A stretch of 64,000 bases of DNA from Costus lasius (lineage: Eukaryota; Streptophyta; Magnoliopsida; Zingiberales; Costaceae): contig CM050453.2 in the NCBI GenBank assembly GCA_027563935.2, positions 90,184,665-90,248,664 of the forward strand. The letters are read 5' to 3'. The notes under the pieces are model-generated. The model worked only from the letters and a program-made list of their open reading frames with translations. It did no database searches and was not told where the DNA came from. This document shows, one piece after another, positions 57,777 to 64,000 of the stretch. The first letter of the stretch is position 1, and each line of letters opens with the position of its first letter. Position numbers and translations under genes: made by a program.

Positions 57777-58271
57777 AACTTTAGTCTAGGAGATTGTGGG
57801 TTGTTACACTGCGCTGTGCTACTGTTATGTCATTTATTCTTAACTTTTGTCGCTGCTATCTTTTGAAATCATTATGTAGTTTTCTTTTGAAACTTTTATG
57901 CATAGTACTGTACTTGTGTCTATCTGAGATGTGTTTTGTTCTTGTGTTTGAATGTTGAATTACTCCCTTGTTCTCAATGAATAGATTACTTTACTTAATT
58001 GTTCTTAAGTGGTGATATTATTCATGTTTATTATTTCTGATGAACTCATGCTTGCCTAATAAATTATTGAATCTCTGCGATATTATCATTATGTTCAAAA
58101 TCTGGTGGTTTGGAATTTCATTCGATTATCTTATCTGATTGAAAAAGGGTTGTGGAGTGATAAATCTGATTTTTTATTAATTCTTTTGCTTTCTACGTAT
58201 GCTTATGATCTTTCTGTGAAAATATATAACTCTATCGGCTTGATTCTTCAATGTATCTGTCTATGGTTATA

Positions 58272-58383
58272 ATCTCCTCAAAAATTCAAAAAAAAAAAAA
58301 GACTCCTCTACTTGGCACTGCGTAAAATTAGCAGTGGTACCTAAGACATGAGTTGAAGTCAAAAAAAAAAATTTTTGAGGAGA
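58272..58383. other. nested hairpin before the polypurine tract
   Basis: The outer stem of 15 perfect pairs (ATCTCCTCAAAAATT at 58272-58286 with AATTTTTGAGGAGAT at 58369-58383) encloses an inner stem CACTGC/GCAGTG around GTAAAATTA. Two A-runs lie between the stems. Confidence 0.75.
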
Positions 58384-58709
58384 TGAATATACAAATAAGA
58401 GTGCATTGGTGTTTTTCCAACTCATATCTTTGGTTGAATCAGATCTGAACAAAGTATATTCTCCAAACAGAGGATTATTGCAGCTCATGGAGGTAAGCCT
58501 CATCTGATTTCGTGTTTTGATCTTCACACCTTTATTCCTGACGATAGATAATTACCTTGAATTCCCTGACTTGCTGCAGTTTGCTCATAATGATATCTTC
58601 CTGGGACAAAATATTTTACAAGCTTGGCATGATTTCATCTTTATCTGATCACCATTTTACCTACTCTTCTATGCTTGGGGACAAGCAATGGTGTAAGTCT
58701 GGGAGATTT

Positions 58710-59932
58710 TGATGTCTTGTATTTATATAGTCTTTTTGACTACTATTTCCTAGTGAATCGAGACATATTTTCATCCTTTTGCATCTCTTTCCAGCTTATT
58801 TCATTAACTTTCTTCAGAAGCTTCACTACTTGTCATATTTGTTGAATACAGGACAATTCAATCATTTTTAGAGCTATATGGATGTACGGTCACATATCCG
58901 AGTGAATCAGGATTCATGACAAGAAGTTTGGCTTCAGACGGGAGTAAGAGTTTATCCGCAGCCGCCAGAATTTATTGCCAGCCGTCAAGGATTAAATGAG
59001 CATTAATTATCTAATGATTACAAGAATTAAAGAAGCTGCAGTTAATACTTTACCGTTATGGTCATAAATGCGGAATTTATTTGGATCATTTAATAGCCAT
59101 CAAGAGTCATAATGAGGATTAAATTGATAATTTGAAGAGTCATGCAATTAATGGATGAGGATTTAATACAAAATACCAAGAGACACGCCATCAAGAGCCA
59201 TAATGGGAATTAAGTTGAGAATTTGAAGAGTCATGCAATTAATGCATGAGAATTTAATACAGAATACCATGAGACACGCCATCAAGAGCCATAATGGGAA
59301 TTAAGTTGAGAATGGGGATTTAATTCAGAGTTTAATTCTAGGATTTAATTCTGAATTTAATTTGGAATACAAAGAGGCACCCGATTTCTATATAAAGGGC
59401 TCAAGAGAAAGGAGAAGGGGGTGGTCCACGGCGAGAGGAGGATTATGTTGAGAGCCCAAAGCTTGGTTACAAGGCAAGAATACAAGTGTTCCAAGGAGAG
59501 GAAGGCGACATCAAGGGAGGAGAGAAGGAGTTTGTCATAATTCTTTTCTCATCTTTACTTTGTTCGGTTTCCTTTACATATTAATTGTATGTCTTGCACT
59601 TGTTGTAATCATGTGTGTACTAGCATAAAACCTCAATCGGGATTTGGGCGTAGCCCGTCTTTTTGATTTGTAAGTGTTAATGTTGAGAACTGCTTTTTGA
59701 TATATCTTTCGAAGCCATTTGATCTTGGTTTGTTTCACTCGTGTTTATCGATTTTTGGCTAGATCGGTTTTCACACTTTAAGTTGGTTGTGGTAAAATTT
59801 GAGAGGTGAATTACATTCAACGGATCCTCCTTGATCAATCTTGTGTGATCTATTACGAGAGTCGTAGAGACCACTTGGGGAATCTTCATGTCCTGTTTCA
59901 ACATAATCTACTTATGCTTAGTTGACGCAGCG
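58710..59932 (+). repeat. 3' LTR of the 39.6-59.9 kb element, interrupted
   Basis: Starts TGATGTCTTG. It matches the 5' LTR up to CTTATGCTTAGT, where the next element begins. It contains the 91-bp units (59099, 59190, 59281), an 18-base insertion in the third unit relative to the 5' LTR, and the TATA box at 59389-59397. The remaining ~360 bases should lie beyond the next element. Confidence 0.9.
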
Positions 59933-60389
59933 GATGTTATGGGTGAGTTGGTCCTTAATTCAGTACTCTACGGTGGGGGAAACCATGATGCCGAATACGT
60001 GAGAGGGGCTGTAGGCGAGAGAAGTAAAACGTGTGGAGCGATGAAAACTCGAGAAAACCGATGAAAACCCGTGCCGCGGAGATGCGACTTGAGCAATACC
60101 AGCGAATCGAAGGAGACAATGAGCACGATTCTATGAATGAAACTACTCACCTGAATTGTAGAGCCAATTTCTTGAAGCTAGCACGTGCGCGCAGGACCTA
60201 GACAGGGCTGCGGAGGATGAACGCTGCGAGTCCAGGATACAAGCCGAACAATGATTGCTTTGAAGAGGACACGGAGCCTTGGGAGGTTCTCCGGGTGTTT
60301 TGATTGAAAACTAAAAAGCGATTACAAGAGAGGGGGCGAAGAAACCCTAGGCGAGCTCTTCGGAGTTTGAAGTGGTCTAAAGCTTCGCG
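59933..60389 (-). repeat. 3' LTR, verified portion
   Basis: The portion matched by 63544-64000. The LTR continues rightward past the TATA box at 60443; its right end is not fixed but may lie near 61590 if the palindrome array belongs to U3. Confidence 0.85.
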
Positions 60390-60442
60390 TGGGGGAAGGT
60401 GCTACTACAACAAAGCTAAGAAACTAGTAGTCCCTCGGCCCT

Positions 60443-60450
60443 CTTTTATA
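60443..60450 (-). promoter_or_regulatory. TATA box of the gag-protease element
   Basis: TATAAAAG on the minus strand, inside the LTR and downstream of the palindrome array. Confidence 0.55.
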
Positions 60451-60939
60451 GAACAAGAGGGAGGGGTGAGGTACAAGCTACTCACATGGGGTTTGTTGGA
60501 GACACCAACAACCCCTAACAACTAAAGAGGGTCTAAGATGCCCTCTAACAACCTAAAAAGCAATAACTAACTTGGGAATAAAAGTACAGCAAACAACACA
60601 CGGGGTGGCTGGCGCATGGGCCTTCTTGCTGGGCCGTTGTCGACAGCTACACCATCTCGGAGCAGGCTACTACAAAGTAGCAAAACTTACTGATCGTGGG
60701 CTGATTCTAGACGTTGGTGGTGGTCTCTTGGGCTGAGTTGAGGAACCGATTATTGTAGCGATCCGCGGTGGCTTCCAGTTGAGGTCCTCACGGAAGAGTA
60801 GCCATAGGGACGGGTTGGAGCGACTCCGAAGATGCAGGTGAAGCCTCGTTGATGGAGCGGACGTGGCCAGTTGTTGCTGAAGAAGGGCTCAACACATCCA
60901 CAAAATGGTCCGGGGGGTGCGAAGACCATTGCGAGCGTC
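60451..60939. other. probable U3 of the 3' LTR without array units
   Basis: No ORF or repeat is recognised; presumed U3 sequence between the TATA box and the palindrome array. Confidence 0.4.
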
Positions 60940-61565
60940 GAACGGGATGAAAAATGATCTTTGTGTGTTTTCTGGGGCTAAACACGTCCTGGCCGTGCTT
61001 GCCGTCACGACCGTGATCAGCGTCTGGATTTCCCGTTGGGGCAAACACGGCTGGAGGAATGGGTGTGTCGGTGATCTGCAAGCTCATCACGGCCGTGTCC
61101 CTTGTCACAGCCTGGCCGTGTTCCTCATCACGGCCTGGCCATGTTGGGGTCGAGCAGGTTTTATGGCAGTGCCGTAACGAGTGTCACGGGCCGTAATGTG
61201 GGGTCCAAAATCCACAGAAAGTTTGGACACGGCCGTGTTCTTGGTCATGGCCTAGCCATGCTGAAGTGGGCTAGTGACACCGGATGGGGGACTGGTCACG
61301 GCCTGGCCGTGTTCTTCATCACGGCCGTGATCGCTGAGGTCGAAGTCCGCCGAACTCGTCACGGCAGGTGTCATGGGCGTGTCGCGGACCGTGTTGGCGT
61401 GCGTGTTCTTCCTTGACGGTGTCACGGCCGTGTTCTCCATTACAGCCTGGCCGTGTTGAGGTGGGCTATGTCACGCGGAGTCGGTCACGGCTGCTGGAAC
61501 GGCCGTTCTTCTTGTCACGGCCATGTCTGCCAACACGACCTGGCCGTGTTCAAGGTGACAGAGTG
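60940..61565. repeat. palindrome array of the gag-protease element
   Basis: It contains the 14-mer ATCACGGCCGTGAT at 61318-61331, preceded by the spaced form CACGGCC-T-GGCCGTG at 61297-61311. The same pair pattern recurs several times with TTC-rich linkers. Confidence 0.85.
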
Positions 61566-61744
61566 CTTCTTGATCTGAAATTTGTGGGGCATCCTCCTCA
61601 GGTCCTGGGGAGTCTCCCCAAGTGTCTCCCAGAGGTGTTGGGCCGCCCTCATGTGTGTCCATGACTCCGTCACATATCCCGGGGTGGGAAGAATTCTCCT
61701 CCGGAGAATAAGAATTCTCCTTCGAGGTGGAGGCCCACAACTCC

Positions 61745-62300
61745 TTGGGTGGAGCCGGGGTCAGGCAGATCTTACGCCCTCTGTGCTAGAAGATGTAGGT
61801 GTTAGACCGGCCATAGTGGATGACGTCGCGGTCATAGAGCCAAGGTCGGTCAAGAAGGACATGGGCGACGTCCATGGATGTAACATCGCACCACACCTTC
61901 TCGGCGTAGTCACCGAAGTAAATGGGGACCTGGCAGCGATGGGTGATGGGCAGGCTGGACGCGTCGACCCACGCAATCGAGTAGGGTCAAGGGTGCGGCT
62001 TCAAAGGGAGACCAAAATGGGTGACCGCCGTTTGGGAGACCGTCGTTGAGGCTGCTACCCCCATCAATCACGATTTTGCACGAGTGTCCATTACACTTAA
62101 TATAAGTGTAAAAGATGCTTGTGCGCTTCCAATCCTCGGACGGAGGGGGAGAGTGCACAAGGGTGCAGCGGACTACGGCCAAGGTAGGGCGCGGGCTCGA
62201 CTCCTCATCGGAGTAACACTGGGGTCCAACCTCTTGGGCCGAGGGTGGCCCGGGAGCAGTGACGACGTGGGGGTTGCGCGGAGCGGCCGCGATGTGCAAG
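61745..62300 (-). pseudogene. retropepsin-like protease remnant
   Basis: Protease part of a Ty3-type gag-pro polyprotein. KRTSIFYTYIKCNGHSCKIV leads into IDGGSSLN (about 62065-62045), where the Asp in DGG replaces the common DSG or DTG. A frame change near 62044 follows; in the new frame VPIYFGDYAEKVWCDV, DVAHVLLDRPWLYDRD and KICLTPAPPKEL are readable to about 61745. Stops after KPHP and YIF break it. No RT follows. Confidence 0.75.
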
Positions 62301-62339
62301 GAACGGCTGTGAACTGTAGGCCAGTCCTGATTGAAGTGA

Positions 62340-63448
62340 CCAGTCTAACTACAGTGACGACAAGGTCCGGGGGGGCACCGCAGCGAGGGGTGCCTTACCC
62401 TTTTCGTCCCAGGTGAGACGGGGCACATGTGCCTCGCGCGGAGCATCATGCAGAGGTCGTCGGGGACGTGCGTGCTGGGGACGCGGAGGAGCCTCGTGGC
62501 AGGGGGTCGGGGCATGCGCGGGGGGCGCATGAACCAGAAGACGCTGGGGAACAGGTTTACCGCGACGGGGCTGCGAACGCAAATCCTGCTCGACCTCGCG
62601 AGCATGGTGTAGGACGAGGATGATCGAGTCTAACCCATAGGACGGAAAGGCGCGTCGGATATCCTGGCGGAGTCCGCGCTTAAACCTAGAGAGCATGAAT
62701 GCCGAGTCCTCCCTAAGATTGCAACGGATTCCGAGTTCGTCGAAGCGAGAGTGGTACGCATCGACGGAGTCGGACCCCTGCGAGATAGCGGAATAGGAGT
62801 CAAGGAGGCGCTGATGGTAAGTGGGTGGCACGTATTTCTCCATAAGGTGATAGCACATCTCTTCCCACTGAGTGATGGGGGGAAGATGCTGGTCAACTAG
62901 TTGGCGCTCAACGTTTGTCCACTACAACCGGGCGGGGCTGGTGAGCAGTAGGCGAACATAACTGACCTTAACGTGCGCGGACATAGCGCTCCACTCGAAA
63001 TAGTTTTCCACGGCTAAAACCAGTCGAGGAAATCGTTGGGATCTAGGCTACCCTTAAAGATAGGGGGGTTAATGCGCGTGAGAAGACGGACCTCATCATC
63101 CTCGCGACTTCGCTGGATCGGACGCTGCGGGGGAGGGGCCTCCTCCGCCCACGCGGACTCATCACCGAACAGGTTGTAATGCGGGGATTCGTTGGTGCGC
63201 ATGTGCAGCGGGGCCAACAAAGGGGCACTAAGCGGGGGCTGCCCCATGGCGGGCTTAGACTTGAGTTCCACAACTTGGTCCGTGAGGTGTTGGACCGACG
63301 GCATTAAGCGCTGAAACATAACCTCCATCGCTTCCAAGCATGTGGATAGCGATTCAACCGACTCTACCCTAGGCGGAGTACTTTCCTCAGTCATAGTGGG
63401 CACTTGGGTAGGGGGGTTTTGGTAAGAGGTTCCTGATCTAGTAGTCAT
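62340..63448 (-). pseudogene. gag of the gag-protease element
   Basis: Capsid precursor of chromovirus type. Met at 63448 (MTTRSGTSYQNPP). The N-terminal part is Pro-rich; the capsid domain begins at INPPIFKGSLDPNDFLDWF (about 63072-63016). A stop and frame change lie at about 63010. The domain then continues with WEEMCYHLMEKYVPPTYHQR, SVDAYHSRFDELGIRCN and FKRGLRQDIRRAFPSYGLDS (62858-62600). The C-terminal part is Pro/Arg/His-rich with a poor knuckle. It is in the opposite orientation to the element it sits in. Confidence 0.8.
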
Positions 63449-63527
63449 GGTGACATAAAATGTATGAGTATACAATGCAGAAGAGAAAACCGAAGAAACC
63501 GTATGATACAAGAGTTAGCTCCAACTT

Positions 63528-63539
63528 GCTTTGATACCA
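63528..63539 (-). other. primer-binding site (initiator-Met type)
   Basis: TGGTATCAAAGC on the minus strand, one mismatch from the initiator-Met site, four bases from the LTR. Confidence 0.75.
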
Positions 63540-63543
63540 AAAT

Positions 63544-64000
63544 TGACGCAGCGGATGTTATGGGTGAGTTGGTCCTTAATTCAGTACTCTACGGTGGGGG
63601 AAACCATGATGCCGAATACGTGAGAGGGGCTGTAGGCGAGGGAAGTAAAACGTGCGGAGCGATGAAAACTTGAGAAAACCGATGAAAACCCGTGTTGCGG
63701 AGACGTGACTTGAGCAATACCAGCGAACCGAAGGAGACAACGAGCATGATTCTACAAATGAAACTACTCACCTGAATTGTAGAGCCAATTTCTTGAAGCA
63801 AGCACGTGCGCGCAGGACCTAGATGGGGCTGCGGAGGCGGAACGCTGCGAGTCGAAGATACAAGCCGAACATTGATTGCTTTGAAGTGGACCCGGAGCCT
63901 TGGGAGGTTCTCCGGGTGTTTTGATTGAAAACTAAAAAGCGATTATAAGAGAGGGGGCGAAGAAACCCTAGGCGAGCTCTTCGGAGTTTGAAGTGGTCTA
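63544..64000 (-). repeat. 5' LTR of the gag-protease element, cut by window end
   Basis: Matches 59933-60389 throughout with scattered substitutions; the remainder lies outside. Confidence 0.9.

Larger units (their letters stand above)
57705..58709 (+). other. 3' untranslated part of the 39.6-59.9 kb element
   Basis: AT-rich with no coding capacity. It holds the hairpin at 57758-57776, the nested hairpin at 58272-58383 and the purine-rich tract AAGTCTGGGAGATTT (58695-58709) next to the LTR. The stretch GGGGACAAGCAATG before this tract is also present, as its complement, beside the LTRs at 19047 and 30452. Confidence 0.65.
39571..59932 (+). mobile_element. Athila-like Ty3 element, near full-length, interrupted
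   Basis: Order: LTR (39571-41154), tRNA-Asp primer site, gag, protease, RT, RNase H, integrase, post-integrase hairpin, leader, Copia insertion (47461-56929), Athila ORF remnant, two hairpins, polypurine tract, 3' LTR (58710-59932, interrupted by the next element). It keeps all catalytic domains, though with stops and frameshifts, and is the only Athila-like copy here with RT to integrase. The probable 5-bp duplication TTAAG (39566-39570) cannot be checked because the other end lies outside the window. Confidence 0.9.
59933..64000 (-). mobile_element. gag-protease-only LTR element, partial in window
   Basis: TGACGCAGCGGATG at 59933 recurs at 63544, and the following 457 bases match up to the window end, so these are the two LTRs. 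Reading on the minus strand, a primer site (TGGTATCAAAGC) follows the right LTR, then gag, a protease remnant and the other LTR. No RT, RNase H or integrase fits in the space, so it depends on another element. The expected duplication TTAGT (59928-59932) cannot be checked because the far end is outside. Confidence 0.88.

Noticed and set aside
60788..61664. ORFs across the palindrome array on both strands
   Set aside because: The array lacks stops by composition. The products are repetitive and differ between arrays.

Overview
This window is nuclear DNA of a flowering plant. It holds one degraded host gene, one tRNA gene and layers of nested LTR retrotransposons. Plant-specific signs are a CYP704C-type cytochrome P450 with GT-AG introns, Athila-type Ty3 elements with tRNA-Asp primer sites and the extra Athila ORF, a chromodomain-type (Tekay-like) Ty3 element, and Copia elements with initiator-Met primer sites. 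I cannot name the species. No autonomous, undamaged protein-coding gene is visible.

Layout. 0-2.5 kb: AT-rich DNA with one copy (256-885) of a repeat carrying a decayed tRNA-Glu. 2.5-8.8 kb: chromovirus pol remnant plus 3' LTR, interrupted by two TIR elements (2694-3146 and 5488-6059). 8.8-10.2 kb: GC-rich MITE-like DNA and gene-upstream DNA. 10,200-12,116: five-exon CYP704C-like pseudogene (one frameshift, and the haem Cys replaced by Tyr). 13.1-14.0 kb and 27.14-27.50 kb: two halves of one Copia remnant, split by a minus-strand Athila-like array (14,026-27,137) ordered internal-LTR-internal-LTR. 27.5-28.1 kb: second copy of the tRNA-bearing repeat, here with an intact-looking tRNA-Glu(UUC). 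28,765-39,535: complete minus-strand Athila-like element with a 5-bp target duplication (AGTGG) and an internal deletion fusing RT to integrase. 39,571-59,932: plus-strand Athila-like element, head-to-head with the previous one, itself split by a complete Copia element (47,461-56,929; target duplication CCTGC). 59,933-64,000: a gag-protease-only LTR element inserted into the 3' LTR of the previous one and running off the window.

How the parts relate. The Athila-like families share a gag-protease ORF, a hairpin after the integrase position, an Athila ORF, a short hairpin after that ORF and a nested hairpin before the polypurine tract. Several LTR families carry arrays of GC-centred palindromes (core ACGGCCGT, or the same arms with a small spacer) upstream of the TATA box. 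The same module also sits inside the element at 14-27 kb, upstream of a second TATA box ahead of the Athila ORF, which suggests an internal promoter. This shared, fast-changing palindrome module and the covarying hairpins are the best candidates for something undescribed. Many premature stops look like C-to-T or G-to-A decay, as expected of methylated transposons.
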